A stretch of 64,000 nt of DNA, taken from the NCBI GenBank assembly GCA_018457135.1, contig JAGGDU010000220.1, positions 1 through 64,000 of the forward strand, given 5' to 3'. Positions within the stretch are counted from its first letter, which is position 1. Each line of letters begins with the position of its first letter. The position numbers and the translations under genes were made by a program. This document shows, piece after piece, positions 19,012 to 28,822 of this stretch. The stretch is from Trichodesmium erythraeum GBRTRLIN201. Lineage in GTDB: Bacteria; Cyanobacteriota; Cyanobacteriia; Cyanobacteriales; Microcoleaceae. The notes beneath the pieces are model-generated. The model ran no database searches. It was not told the origin of the DNA and saw only the letters and a program-made list of their open reading frames with translations.

Positions 19012-20178
19012 CTAACCCCCATTTTCCTGCAAAATATCCTTAATTGTTTCATGTTCTGCAGGAGGAGGAGAAGGAAAAGGATGACGAGTATCAGTAATTA
19101 GCCAATCAAGGGAAGCCGCTTGAACATCAATAGATGATCCAGTCTTATCCACACAATAACGACCAAAAACCAACTTATCAACTAAGCGAACTCCTGGACC
19201 TAAACGAGAATACTCAAAAATAACACTACTATCAACAGTTGCACCACTGCAAATCCAGCAATTAGGACCAATCATACTTGGCCCAACAATTTTGGCTCCA
19301 TCTTCAATCCTGGTCATACCCCCAATATAAACAGGTCTCTTAATATCTATCTTATCCCAGTTAACGGCTACATTCAAACCAGTATAAATTCCTGGAGATA
19401 CTTCCTTTCCAGGAATAGAAACATTTTTCACTTTTCCTATGAGCACATCTCTAATTGCTTGCCAGTAGTCCGGCACCTTACCAATATCCACCCATTCAAA
19501 ATCCATTGCTACACCATAAAAAGGTGCCCCTATCTCTACCAACTTAGGGAATAACTGACTACCAATATCAAATTCCACACCAGATGGAATACAATCAAGC
19601 ACCTCTGGTTCAAAAATATAAATACCAGTATTAATATTGGTACTAAGAGCTTCTTCAACTTTTGGCTTCTCCTGAAAAGACTGAATTCGTCCTGTTTCAT
19701 CTGTGACTACAACACCATAGCTAGAAACCTGTTCCCGAGGAATAGACTTCATAATTACAGTAGCCATAGCTCCTTTTTCTTTGTGCCGCTGGAGTGCTTT
19801 AGTCAAATCCAAATCTATCAAAGCGTCACCACAAAGAACTATAAAAGTATCATCAAAGTAAGGATAAAAGTCTTGAATTCTCCTCATACCACCAGCAGAA
19901 CCTAGTGCCTCCCCAATCAAGTTTCCATCCTCAATTCGCCCCTCAAAAGAATAAGCAATGTTGACCCCAAATCTTTGCCCGTCGCGAAAATAGTTCTCTA
20001 TTTCTTTTGCTAAATGACTAACGTTAACCATAATTTGGTCAAAACCATGTTTACGAAGCAACTCTACAAGGAATTCCATTACTGGTTTTTGCAGAATAGG
20101 AATCATCGGTTTAGGAATGCGATAAGTAATTGGACGAATACGAGTTCCTTTACCGGCAGCCAGAATCATGGCTTTCAT
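19012..20178 (-). CDS. Sugar-1-phosphate nucleotidyltransferase (mannose-1-P guanylyltransferase-like)
   Basis: Makes a nucleotide sugar from an NTP and a sugar-1-phosphate. The N-terminal Rossmann-like domain has the pyrophosphorylase signature LAAGKGTRIRPIT and the substrate lysine in PKPMIP. It then shows VLCGDALID (metal site), NTGIYIFEPE and FEWVDIGKVPDYW. From about 255 onward, hexapeptide-like repeats form a left-handed beta helix. At 388 residues it is the short form, lacking the phosphomannomutase-like extension of the roughly 840-residue cyanobacterial paralogues. Substrate (mannose versus glucose) cannot be read from sequence alone. Likely supplies polysaccharide or glycan synthesis. 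Confidence 0.85.
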   Translation of the reverse strand: MKAMILAAGKGTRIRPITYRIPKPMIPILQKPVMEFLVELLRKHGFDQIMVNVSHLAKEIENYFRDGQRFGVNIAYSFEGRIEDGNLIGEALGSAGGMRRIQDFYPYFDDTFIVLCGDALIDLDLTKALQRHKEKGAMATVIMKSIPREQVSSYGVVVTDETGRIQSFQEKPKVEEALSTNINTGIYIFEPEVLDCIPSGVEFDIGSQLFPKLVEIGAPFYGVAMDFEWVDIGKVPDYWQAIRDVLIGKVKNVSIPGKEVSPGIYTGLNVAVNWDKIDIKRPVYIGGMTRIEDGAKIVGPSMIGPNCWICSGATVDSSVIFEYSRLGPGVRLVDKLVFGRYCVDKTGSSIDVQAASLDWLITDTRHPFPSPPPAEHETIKDILQENGG

Positions 20179-20528
20179 TTTATTTCCTCCACCTTAAAAA
20201 TGCCAAAAAGACTAAAATACTTATTATTCTGTTCTAAGCTCATACTTATTCTATTAAAACCTTACTTCAACAGGTAGAAAAGCAGAGTGATAGTTTTTCA
20301 CTTTCCTAATTAAAAAGTAAATCCCTCAATTTTTATCTAACAAAATTTGTTGATATTAATAGTACACAATTCTATTGTTGGACATAATCTTTCCAGTTCA
20401 TCAAAATGTTAATTGTTTCCCCGCGCTCTGCTATAAGGAAGCTAGGGCATGAAAACCAATCAATATTGTAGTTTCAAACATAATCTATGAAAATATAATA
20501 AAAGTGTAAATGTTCAGGAATTAAGCTT
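20179..20528. other. Spacer upstream of the tnpB relic
   Basis: 350 AT-rich bases holding the nucleotidyltransferase promoter region and presumably the left end of the IS200/IS605 relic. No tnpA-like ORF is visible. Confidence 0.4.
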
Positions 20529-21660
20529 ATGATGGTTGAAAAAGCTGAAAAATTTATGTTTTATCCTACTTCTTAGCAACAAGTCTTATTGCACAGAACT
20601 TCAGTTTGTGTAAGCCTTTTCTAAAATAAACTTTTAACAGCAAGAATTAATACATACCATGAGAATGAAGAACAAATAAGCTATCAACAAATCTCAACTA
20701 TGCTTAATTCTAAAGAAAAGCAAAAAGATTTAATTTTGATCACAGAAGTTAGTTGTATACCATTACAACAAAGTGTGAGATATTTACAAACTGCTGTTAC
20801 TAACTTTTTCAGTGGACATACCACATATCCTAACTTCAAAAAAAAAAAAGAAATAGTGGTAGTGTAGAATTAATAAAATCTGATTTTAAGTGGGAAAATA
20901 GTCAAGTTTATCTAGCCAAATGTTCTGAGCCACGACTTATAAAATGGAGCAGAAAATTACTGATTGGTTGTATTCCAACCAAAATAAAAGTAAAGCTTAC
21001 CTCCAAAAGCAGGTGGTTTGTATCTCTGAGAGTTAATAATACTAGAGATTTGATTCTCAAGCCATTAACCAAACAGTAGGTATTGATATAGGAATTAATC
21101 ACCTTTTAACTACCAGTTATCGAAAAAACCTAGAAAACCCAAGAAATTTTCAGAAGTTACACAAAAAAAATCAGATATATTCAAAAGTCTCTAGCTAAAA
21201 AAACGATTTTGAGTCTAATAACTATAACAAAGCGCGACTTAAAGTAAGTAAGATACACTCTAAAATTAAAGATTTAAGACTTGAGAATACCTATAAACTA
21301 ACTACTCAAATAATTACAGAAAATCAAACTTTAGTCGTTGAGGACTTACTTACTTACTTAGCAGTAAAAACGTGGTTAAAAGCCATAACCCACCCCGAGC
21401 AAGAGGGGTGGGCAGTGATGCTAATTGGGGAGAGTTAGTCACTCAACTAGATTATTAGGCTGAATGGTATGGACAAGAGTTAATCAAAATTGATAGATAT
21501 TTTACTAGTTCCAAGGGTTACTCTCATTATTGAAGCTAGCCTAACCTACCCCCAAGATGGGTCGTTGTAGTAGACTGTAAAAAGTCAACCTGTATCAGAG
21601 ATGTGGCTCGGTCACTCGTGCCTAAAGCTAGGGAAGAATCTCAAATGAGATATCAAACCA
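20529..21660 (+). pseudogene. Decayed IS200/IS605 TnpB gene
   Basis: From an ATG at 20529 the frames read, in pieces, MMVEKAEKFMFYPTS, VSCIPLQQSVRYLQTAVTNF, FFSGHTTYPNFKKKK, QTVGIDIGINHLLTTS, YNKARLKVSKIHSKIKDLR, NQTLVVEDL and SDANWGELVTQLDY. These are the helical N-terminus and RuvC-like motifs (GIDIG, VVEDL) of TnpB, the RNA-guided nuclease of this family. At least four frameshifts or stops break it and the zinc-finger end is unreadable. The right end near 21625-21655 (CCTAAAGCTAGGG, then GAATCTCAA) resembles an IS605 right end. No tnpA partner is present. Confidence 0.8.
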
Positions 21661-21903
21661 TCCGTTGGTTATTTATTAACAGTGAAAAGTTGGGCTAACC
21701 TTTTTAACTGTTACTTTTGTCTCCATAGCTTTTGCCTATAAAGCGACCAATTTTTTTTACGCAACTCATCTGTGCCTAAATATTTTCTGTCTTTTTGCTT
21801 CCTATTATCACCCATAAGACTCCTAGCAGTAAGTCTTAATTAGAAGAGGTAAATAATTTTGGTTATCCATTCACTATAGTACTATACCATTGTCTTTAAG
21901 GGA

Positions 21904-22758
21904 TTAAATCTTATCATCTAAAACCTTTTGCTCTTGCGAATGTGATGAAATAGTATGGATTTTGATTTCTTGGTAAAATTCTTCTTGAGATAACTCTATT
22001 TTAGACTGAGCAGACAGTAGGAGTAATGCCCAAAATGCACCTACTCGATCAGACTTTACTTGGACATTTATCTGTTCATTTTGTTGTTTTTCAGCTTTTA
22101 AATCTAATCTTAAAGACCACAATTCTAAAAGATTTTCAAATTCTAAATAACCTTCACTTATCTGTGGCCATTTTTCCAGAAGAAACTCTTCTAGATCTTT
22201 TGCTGTTTCAACTAAATTTTCTTGGTGAGCTAATTCTGCAATTACTTTTGCCGTTTGTGCTCGTGCTTTTGAAGTAGTTTTGCGAGTACGAGGAAGTGCT
22301 TTTCTATTTTCTATAGCAGCTCCAATAAGCTGTAACTGCTCAATTAATTCTTGAAGGGTAACTCTACGTTTTCTAGGGGAAGGAGCTACAGCGCGACGAC
22401 GCAATTGTTGCTCAAGTTTTGGTGTGATTTTTGGTGTTTCAAAATTTTCTGCTTCTGGAATTTGTACTATTTCAGATATTTCCGAATTATTTTCAGATGA
22501 TTCTGAATTAGCCAGGTGATCTGCTTTGAGCCATACTAATATAGATGCGTACAAAAATGCTTGGCCTGACTGATATAAGTTATCAAAATCGTCACTTCCA
22601 GAAATATTTGATTCAGGAGTAAGTTTACTTAAGTAGCGATCAATTACTTCAATTACTTGGACATCCCAAGGATTAATTTCTCCTTTTTCCGCTAGGTTTG
22701 TTAATAGGGCTATTCCTTCTGAAAGAGTTTCTGAAACTTGGGGGACTCCAATTATCAT
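21904..22758 (-). CDS. scpA: Segregation and condensation protein A
   Basis: Kleisin subunit of the bacterial SMC-ScpAB condensin, which bridges the SMC heads and organises the chromosome. 284 residues. The N-terminal SMC-neck-binding part reads EGIALLTNLAEKGEINPWDVQVIEVIDRYL, a clear ScpA signature. A Glu-rich linker and an Arg-rich patch (LRRRAVAPSPRKRRVTLQEL) follow, and the C-terminal winged helix ends in VGAFWALLLLSAQSKIELSQ. ATG start within TATCATAG. scpB is not in the window. Neighbouring genes give no operon evidence. Confidence 0.92.
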   Translation of the reverse strand: MIIGVPQVSETLSEGIALLTNLAEKGEINPWDVQVIEVIDRYLSKLTPESNISGSDDFDNLYQSGQAFLYASILVWLKADHLANSESSENNSEISEIVQIPEAENFETPKITPKLEQQLRRRAVAPSPRKRRVTLQELIEQLQLIGAAIENRKALPRTRKTTSKARAQTAKVIAELAHQENLVETAKDLEEFLLEKWPQISEGYLEFENLLELWSLRLDLKAEKQQNEQINVQVKSDRVGAFWALLLLSAQSKIELSQEEFYQEIKIHTISSHSQEQKVLDDKI

Positions 22759-23146
22759 AGCCGTAGTTTTTTTTCTCTACTTTACTGTTGCTTGATCAGG
22801 CTTAAAAACATAGACTATACTAGATAAATATCTACTCTCTTAATATCTATGTTTTCATGCTATTAATTTTTATTATTAGTATACGTCTGCTAATACTAAA
22901 GGATTTTAGCAACGATTATGAAGTGTTTTACATTTAACTTTTAATATTATCTATATTTTGAATATAGTAGACTTTGAAATATCAATAATTATCAGACTAT
23001 CCTGAAAATTTATTTACCTTCAATCCCACACTTTCTGATCAGCATAGGATTATTTTAAGTGAAAATATTAAGGATAGTCAAAGATAGTATAATACAAATA
23101 CAAGTAACTAATGAAATCAAAAGTCATAACTAAACTAATTATACTT
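22759..23146. other. Spacer with one 9-base inverted repeat
   Basis: 388 bases upstream of scpA. AAAACATAG (22805-22813) and CTATGTTTT (22847-22855) are perfect inverted repeats 33 bases apart. Otherwise empty. Confidence 0.4.
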
Positions 23147-23521
23147 TTATTTAGGAGCTTCTGCTTCAGTAGATTTTACTAGATCAGACAAAGTTTCTGC
23201 TACAGGCAAACTAGCTCTTTGTTTGAGTTCCTCTTCATACCTTTCTACATCTTCTTGTAATTCTTGAATACGCTTATTTCTGCTACTAATTTCTCGCATC
23301 TGTCTAAAACTTTCTATAGTATATTGTATTCTTGACCATAAATTGAATAGCCATGCCAGAACTGCTCCTAATCCTATGGCAATCAAAAGTTCTACAGATA
23401 ATGGAGCTTCTAACTCAATACCTTCAATAAGCTTAACAGTAGTTAGTTGGGTATTTTGTAATGTGAATATAACTAATGCTAAACAAACTAAAAAAATCAG
23501 CAAAAAGTTTATCTGTTTCAT
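23147..23521 (-). CDS. LapA-type (DUF1049-like) membrane protein
   Basis: 124 residues: a first membrane span at about 5-23, a short loop containing NTQLTTVKLIEG, a second span at about 42-62, then a Glu/Arg-rich helical tail (IQELQEDVERYEEELKQR). The pattern FTLQNTQ...VKL between two spans is typical of the LapA/DUF1049 family, small inner-membrane proteins; in enterobacteria LapA acts with LapB in lipopolysaccharide control. Cyanobacterial members have no established role. It is monocistronic by spacing. Confidence 0.75.
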   Translation of the reverse strand: MKQINFLLIFLVCLALVIFTLQNTQLTTVKLIEGIELEAPLSVELLIAIGLGAVLAWLFNLWSRIQYTIESFRQMREISSRNKRIQELQEDVERYEEELKQRASLPVAETLSDLVKSTEAEAPK

Positions 23522-23668
23522 TGTTTTTATCTCAACTTATGCTTGCAATAGTAAATAATAACTTAGGTAATATATGAAAGATGTAAATTGGCAACATATT
23601 TTGTTATGCTAATCATAATATTAACAGTTATGATATATTTATATCATGACTATCTTAGGACTAACTAT

Positions 23669-24415
23669 TTAATTTTTACTTATTCCTAAAGTAGGTAATA
23701 TTTTATATTTTAAAGCTATACCTATACAAATAAATAAACTGATTAAAATTGCACCAATTCCTATGGGGCTAGGAATCCAAAATACTACATCCAATGAATT
23801 GATTTCTCCAGGGTTAAGTTTCCAGACAATTTCCCGATTATTTTGATAGTTAATTGTATTATTTTCACTTGATTGGATATTGCTAAAACCCCAAGGTGTA
23901 ATTAACTTAAAATCCATATCTAAGAACTCATCTGGATTAATTTTAACTTTACTATCAGATTGAGATAATCGCAAATCTAATTTCATACTCAATTTATTCC
24001 GTAATGCTACAAAAAAATTATTCTGGCTCACATTAACGTGAGATGATAATTTGGGTAAATTTGCTGCCATCCCTGTAGAAGAATTTTGATATTCTACTGA
24101 ATCCTGATTTTGAAAAAAACTATTGAACTTTTCTTCCAACTCAGTACCATTATAAAAAGGTATTGTAACTACAACTTCCTCCTTAGATATTCTTTGAGTT
24201 TTTCCTTGCAATTGATAAGCTCTAGTTTCTAAACTTTTAAACCAGTCAGAAACTATCTCACTACTAAAATTTCGTAACTTATTTGCTAGTTTAATATGTT
24301 GAACAATCTCACCGTGACTTTGACTTTGAAAATTTATTCCTACTTCATATTGAACACATCCACTCAGTAGTAAAACTGCTAAAAAACTAATAACAATCAC
24401 TTTCATTATTTTCAT
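23669..24415 (-). CDS. DUF3153-type lipoprotein
   Basis: 248 residues. The N-terminus is a lipoprotein signal with lipobox LLLSGC, so the mature protein would be lipid-anchored at the cysteine. The body is beta-rich (YEVGINFQSQSHGEIVQHIKL) and the C-terminus has one membrane span (GAILISLFICIGIALKYKIL) and a short basic tail. This architecture matches the DUF3153 family, conserved in cyanobacteria and of unknown function. It starts 2 bases after the stop of the small upstream ORF, so the two are probably cotranscribed. Confidence 0.7.
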   Translation of the reverse strand: MKIMKVIVISFLAVLLLSGCVQYEVGINFQSQSHGEIVQHIKLANKLRNFSSEIVSDWFKSLETRAYQLQGKTQRISKEEVVVTIPFYNGTELEEKFNSFFQNQDSVEYQNSSTGMAANLPKLSSHVNVSQNNFFVALRNKLSMKLDLRLSQSDSKVKINPDEFLDMDFKLITPWGFSNIQSSENNTINYQNNREIVWKLNPGEINSLDVVFWIPSPIGIGAILISLFICIGIALKYKILPTLGISKN

Positions 24416-24417
24416 AT

Positions 24418-24657
24418 CTAAGCCTGCCTTGTTACCACACCTAAATTTTTGAATAAGATAGATAGTAAATAGTAACTACCACTAACTAACTCTGGAAAAT
24501 TGTCAATATCTACTGAATTTTGAAATGCTTGAAAAATATTATTTACTACCATTATACTTTTAAATATGTCTTTTATTTTACCGTTTTCTGCATAAAAATT
24601 GGATGCACAGTCTCTCGCACCCATCAGGCTATTTTTTAGTTGTTTTTGTGAATTCAT
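24418..24657 (-). CDS. Small hypothetical protein upstream of the lipoprotein gene
   Basis: 79 residues from an ATG, with no recognisable motif (NSLMGARDCASNFYAENGK at the start). No membrane span. Its only context is the 2-base gap to the DUF3153-type lipoprotein gene, which suggests coupling. It could also be the shortened end of a longer gene, since the DNA just upstream holds transposase relics. Confidence 0.4.
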   Translation of the reverse strand: MNSQKQLKNSLMGARDCASNFYAENGKIKDIFKSIMVVNNIFQAFQNSVDIDNFPELVSGSYYLLSILFKNLGVVTRQA

Positions 24658-24769
24658 ATCTTAGGACCTGTTGGAAAAGTTCAAAAAATAACTACCCATA
24701 ATAATATTTATAAAGTGTTGATAAAAGAAATATTAAACCCAAGGATAGGGTGGGTAAGACAACAATACT

Positions 24770-25070
24770 TAAATATCGGAACCAAAATTAAACTATCCGC
24801 CGTAACCGACCAATCTTAAACACTATAGCTGCATTAATATCAGCTCTTACATTCAGTGTAATACGTGCTGGTAGATTAAAATGATTAGGGGAAGCAGATT
24901 AAAAGTGGATCAATATTTTTAACCCTTCCTGTTTGAATATACAGTATCAACTAAATCCTCAATTTTAGTGAAAATATTTTCAAATAACACAACCCAGTTT
25001 ACTTTGGTCAATTAATATCAGATCCACTCCTTCTTTCTTTAGCTTGAATTTGTAGAGATTTTAAACAATT
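24770..25070 (-). pseudogene. Second TnpB relic, C-terminal part
   Basis: On the minus strand the pieces IQAKERRSG and SDIN resemble the LKYKAEEEGVDLILTDES region of TnpB. About 200 bases further on, LPARITLNVRADINAAIVFK resembles the end of the RuvC domain (RADINAAxN). Stops and frameshifts separate them. Orientation and sequence differ from the relic at 20.5 kb, so this is a separate insertion. Confidence 0.5.
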
Positions 25071-25220
25071 ATTAAATAATTATTATCAAATTTTGAGGAG
25101 TTATCCTTAATTGATAAATAGTAAATTTCTACAGCTTCAGCTTTTTGAATGTTATATGCTAGGTCGATAATTTACTCTAAAGTTAATTCACTCACAATAA
25201 TTTTTATTTAATTTTCTTTC

Positions 25221-25580
25221 CTAGAATTCATTATAGCTTGCTAAAGCAGCCTGCTCACTATCACGTTTAGAACCTAGTAACTCTAGTTGGTATACTCTAA
25301 TTACTGGCTTGGAACGATTGGCCCCTGTATTACGGTCTTGCCAATAATCAAACTTCAAGGAGCCTTTGACTCCTATCAAGCTACCTTTACGAACATAGTC
25401 AGCAGCAACTTCTGCATTTCTATCCCACATTTCTAAATCAAACCAGTCTGGTTGGTCAGTCTTTTTAGATCGACGATTTACAGCTAAAGCAAAACTACAA
25501 ACCACACTACCTGACTCAAAATATTTAACTTCTGGGTCTCTACCTGCCCTACCAACCAAAGTTACGACATTTAAACTCAT
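25221..25580 (-). CDS. ssb: Single-stranded DNA-binding protein
   Basis: Binds single-stranded DNA in replication, recombination and repair. 119 residues forming one OB fold: NVVTLVGRAGRDPEVKYFESG, VCSFALAVNRRSKK, PDWFDLEMWDRNAEVAADYVRKGSLIGVKGSLK, then a short tail ending SYNEF. The E. coli-type acidic DDDIPF tail is missing, as in other short cyanobacterial SSB proteins I know, so partner recruitment must differ. It diverges from mreB across 607 bases, a neighbourhood also seen in other cyanobacteria. ATG start. Confidence 0.93.
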   Translation of the reverse strand: MSLNVVTLVGRAGRDPEVKYFESGSVVCSFALAVNRRSKKTDQPDWFDLEMWDRNAEVAADYVRKGSLIGVKGSLKFDYWQDRNTGANRSKPVIRVYQLELLGSKRDSEQAALASYNEF

Positions 25581-26187
25581 ATACTATATATTATTTATTA
25601 ATTAATGAACTTCTAATTTGACCAAAAAACTAGGTTAAAAACTTTGGCCTACAATAGCAGCTTCCTATTATAATATAGATAAGCGAAAAGATAATCAACT
25701 ACTGTAAAACCTAACTATCTGTTCTCTAGACACACCAAACAACGAACTTAGTCAAGTTTCTTCAGCAAGTGAACTCTACCTTAAGGGTTATGGAAATAGG
25801 CTTTGGAAATAGAACAATAGCCTAGAATAGAGAGCTATCATATGGGGATATTGTATTGCCGGTATTGAATTTAATTGGTTTGAATGAACTAAAAATTCTA
25901 GATTCTCAAGATAATTTTTATGTCTTGAGGTCAGAAACTAGATTAAATCTACGAAAATACTCTGAGAGGACTAATTGCTCAAGCTACTCCCAATCTCATA
26001 CTTCCTCCGGATTTGGTCCCCATTGTGTCGCACTAAGAAATCAAGGAAAGTTAAACATACTTATATCATTTTTGATACAGTCCAACTATACTGAGGAATA
26101 AAAAACAATATAAAATTTACCTCAGATATATGTATTTATAAATTATTACATCAAGAATTAAGATTTGATATTGGGGGTCAAAATCTA
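25581..26187. other. Divergent promoter region of ssb and mreB
   Basis: 607 AT-rich bases. An open frame at 25856-26101 has only a TTG start and no family likeness, so it is not called. Confidence 0.4.
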
Positions 26188-27225
26188 GTGGGTCTGATAA
26201 ATCGCTTTTCCTTGTCTCGGGACATGGGAATTGACTTAGGTACTGCGAACACACTTGTATATGTATCTGGCAAAGGTATTGTTCTTCAGGAGCCATCTGT
26301 GGTAGCTATTGATCAGGAACAAAAAACTTCTATTGCAGTTGGGGAAGAAGCTAAAAGGATGTTAGGGCGAACTCCATCTAATGTAATTGCAATGAGACCT
26401 CTAAGGGATGGGGTCATAGCTGATTTTGATACAGCAGAATTAATGCTGAAACATTTTATCAGGCGAGTCCATGAAGGAAGAGCCTTAGTATCTCCAAGAA
26501 TTGTTATTGGTATTCCTAGCGGAGTAACTGGTGTAGAAAGACGAGCTGTAATGGAAGCCGCTGCTCAAGCTGGTGCTAGGGATGTACGGTTAATTGATGA
26601 ACCTGTTGCTGCTGCTATTGGGGCGGGGTTGCCTGTGGCCGAACCTACTGGCAATATGATTGTGGATATTGGTGGAGGAACTACAGAAGTTGCTGTTCTT
26701 AGTTTACAAGGTACAGTTCTAAGTGAGTCTGTGCGTGTAGCTGGGGATGAATTGAATGATGCTGTTACTCAGTATATGAAAAAAGTTCATAACTTGGTCA
26801 TAGGTGAGCGAACTGCAGAAGATATTAAGATTCAATTGGGTTCAGCTTATCCCTCTCAGGATGATAATGAGGCAACGATGGAAGTTAGGGGTCTACATTT
26901 ATTATCAGGTTTGCCTAGAATTGTTACAGTCAAAGCTGCTGAAATTCGAGAAAGTCTAATTGAACCTTTATCTATAGTTGTAGACGCAGTTAAGCGAACT
27001 TTGGAACGTACTCCTCCTGAACTAGCCGCAGATATTATAGATAGGGGTATTATGTTAGCTGGTGGTGGTGCTTTGTTAAAGGGGATAGATACTTTAATTA
27101 GCCATGAAACTGGTATTGTCACTCATATTGCTGCAGACCCTCTTTGTTGTGTAGTGTTGGGCACTGGCCGTGTTTTAGAGAATTTTAAACAGCTTGAAAG
27201 GTTTTTCAGTGGGCCAGTTCGCTAA
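26188..27225 (+). CDS. mreB: Rod shape-determining protein MreB
   Basis: Bacterial actin homologue that forms membrane-associated filaments directing lateral cell-wall synthesis. 345 residues from a GTG start with GGGGG about 10 bases upstream. The actin-fold ATP-binding motifs are present: GIDLGTANTLVY (phosphate 1), IVDIGGGTTEVAVL (phosphate 2) and GIMLAGGGALLKGID (adenosine). It precedes mreC and mreD on the same strand, but the gap to mreC is 715 bases and contains a MITE-like element, so it may be transcribed separately from mreCD. Confidence 0.97.
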   Translation: MGLINRFSLSRDMGIDLGTANTLVYVSGKGIVLQEPSVVAIDQEQKTSIAVGEEAKRMLGRTPSNVIAMRPLRDGVIADFDTAELMLKHFIRRVHEGRALVSPRIVIGIPSGVTGVERRAVMEAAAQAGARDVRLIDEPVAAAIGAGLPVAEPTGNMIVDIGGGTTEVAVLSLQGTVLSESVRVAGDELNDAVTQYMKKVHNLVIGERTAEDIKIQLGSAYPSQDDNEATMEVRGLHLLSGLPRIVTVKAAEIRESLIEPLSIVVDAVKRTLERTPPELAADIIDRGIMLAGGGALLKGIDTLISHETGIVTHIAADPLCCVVLGTGRVLENFKQLERFFSGPVR

Positions 27226-27940
27226 AGTCAATATATGTTATTTAAGTATCGACGAGGAGGCAATTCTTGTCTAGTTTCTTTGATGAGAACTAAAGATTAT
27301 TATTAGTTAGGATTTACGCACTTCAAAGAAAATGGGTTTATTGTTCTGATTATTGTTTTAAGGAACGTAAATAAATTTCGTCGACCAACTCCGTTGCATA
27401 CATAAGTCGTAGTTATGTTAAGCCTAGCTTAATATATGTAGAGTTCAGCAATACTATTAATTACTAATATAAAGTTGATAAGTTATGGTAAGGTATAGCA
27501 TTACGCAAATACCTTAGGACATTCATCTATTTCCTGTTACCTTATAACCTAAATTTCCCAGTCCTAAACAAAAGACGTAGTGCTATACTTATATTTATTT
27601 ATTTACTGTTAGAGTGTCTCCTATAGAAGTGTTTCCTAGTTCTCTTAAAGGTAAAATTTTGTACTTCACTCCTTGTAAAAATTACTAATACCTGATGGTT
27701 AATTGTATTTTTCGTAAATTAGTAGTTAAACAAAATAAATTTCACAAATTAAGAAGCTTAAATCCAGTTCTTGTGTAAACTCCTGTTTTGTAAATAGCTA
27801 TGTGTTTAAATGTAAGTTATTAAGATATTAGCACATATATTTATTGGGGAAAAATATTTAATTATAGAAGTTCCTGCTTTTAACTTCAACCAACAGTAAA
27901 AAAATATATAAAGTAGTAGGAATTCTCAAAGGTTTTACTA
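27226..27940. other. Long spacer between mreB and mreC
   Basis: 715 bases without a gene. It contains the inverted-repeat element at 27493-27588 and an unpaired GGATTTACGCA near 27317 that resembles the end of the IS relic at 53.9 kb. Confidence 0.5.
27493..27588. repeat. MITE-like element in the mreB-mreC gap
   Basis: GTATAGCATTACG at the left and its imperfect complement CGTAGTGCTATAC at the right bound 96 bases. The complementarity extends inward to CCTTAGGAC / GTCCTAAA. No ORF inside. A related GTAATGCTATAC sits alone near 18938. Confidence 0.55.
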
Positions 27941-28696
27941 ATGCAAACATTACGTCGTCGAGGCTTAAAACTGATGCGAAAAGCTGCATTGTTAGTTTTA
28001 GCAGTTAGTGCAGCTTTTTGGGTAAGACAAAATAAAGGTAGTTTATTTTTTGAAATTTACAATTGGCTCAGTCTACCATTTCAACCTAGTTCTGTTCAAC
28101 AAGAAGTATTAGATAATGCTTATATTAAAGAACTAGAAATTAAATTACAAGAATTAGAGCAACAAAATAATAATCTCACCCAACTTTTGAACTATACAAA
28201 AACTAAAAATTTGAAAGGAGTATTAGCTCCTGTTATAGGTAGAAGTGCAGATTATTGGTGGGAAAAAGTAACTTTGGGGAGAGGTAGTAAAGATAGTATT
28301 CAAGAGGGTTTTATTGTGATGGGAACTGGTGGTTTAGTAGGTAGAATAACTAGCGTTACAGCTCATACAAGCCAGGTATTATTAGTTAGTGATCCAACTA
28401 GTAAAGTTGGTGTGGGAATTATTCGCAGTCGTCAGATGGGTTTTATGAAGGGTCAGGGTAATGATACGGCTGTAATGGAGTTTTTTGATAATTCTCCTAA
28501 TATTAAAGTTGGTGATGTTGTATCTACTTCTGCTTATAGTCAATTGTTTCCAGCGGGTTTGCCTGTAGGAACAGTTGAATCAATTAATTTAACTAATAAT
28601 CCTGCTCCAGAAGCTATTATTAAGTTATCAGCTCCACTTAATATTTTGGAATGGGTAAATGTTTATCCAAACAAACCGAATCAAACGAAAAATTAA
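27941..28696 (+). CDS. mreC: Rod shape-determining protein MreC
   Basis: Bitopic membrane protein that links MreB filaments to the periplasmic wall-synthesis machinery. 251 residues: short basic N-terminus (RRRGLKLMRK), one span at about 13-27, a coiled coil (IKELEIKLQELEQQNNNLTQ), then the beta-barrel-like domain with VIGRSADYWWEKVTLGRGS and GTGGLVGRI. It precedes mreD by 126 bases. The ATG start places the basic residues inside the cell, as expected. Confidence 0.93.
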   Translation: MQTLRRRGLKLMRKAALLVLAVSAAFWVRQNKGSLFFEIYNWLSLPFQPSSVQQEVLDNAYIKELEIKLQELEQQNNNLTQLLNYTKTKNLKGVLAPVIGRSADYWWEKVTLGRGSKDSIQEGFIVMGTGGLVGRITSVTAHTSQVLLVSDPTSKVGVGIIRSRQMGFMKGQGNDTAVMEFFDNSPNIKVGDVVSTSAYSQLFPAGLPVGTVESINLTNNPAPEAIIKLSAPLNILEWVNVYPNKPNQTKN

Positions 28697-28822
28697 TTAA
28701 TAATGTAACAATTAAACCTAAGTTGAGATAACAATTCAATTACCTTTTTCCTGAAAACGTTGTTATGCTCAAAAATCTAACTATTAACTTATTTATAACT
28801 ATTAAAGGTACTTTCTAGTCAG

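Noticed and set aside
19145-19153. DnaA-box-like TTATCCACA
   Set aside because: A single copy inside the nucleotidyltransferase gene; no cluster of boxes, so not an origin.
20908-21102. 64-codon minus-strand ORF
   Set aside because: Shadow of the decayed tnpB gene.
25856-26101. 81-codon plus-strand ORF between ssb and mreB
   Set aside because: TTG start, no family likeness; sits in the divergent promoter region.
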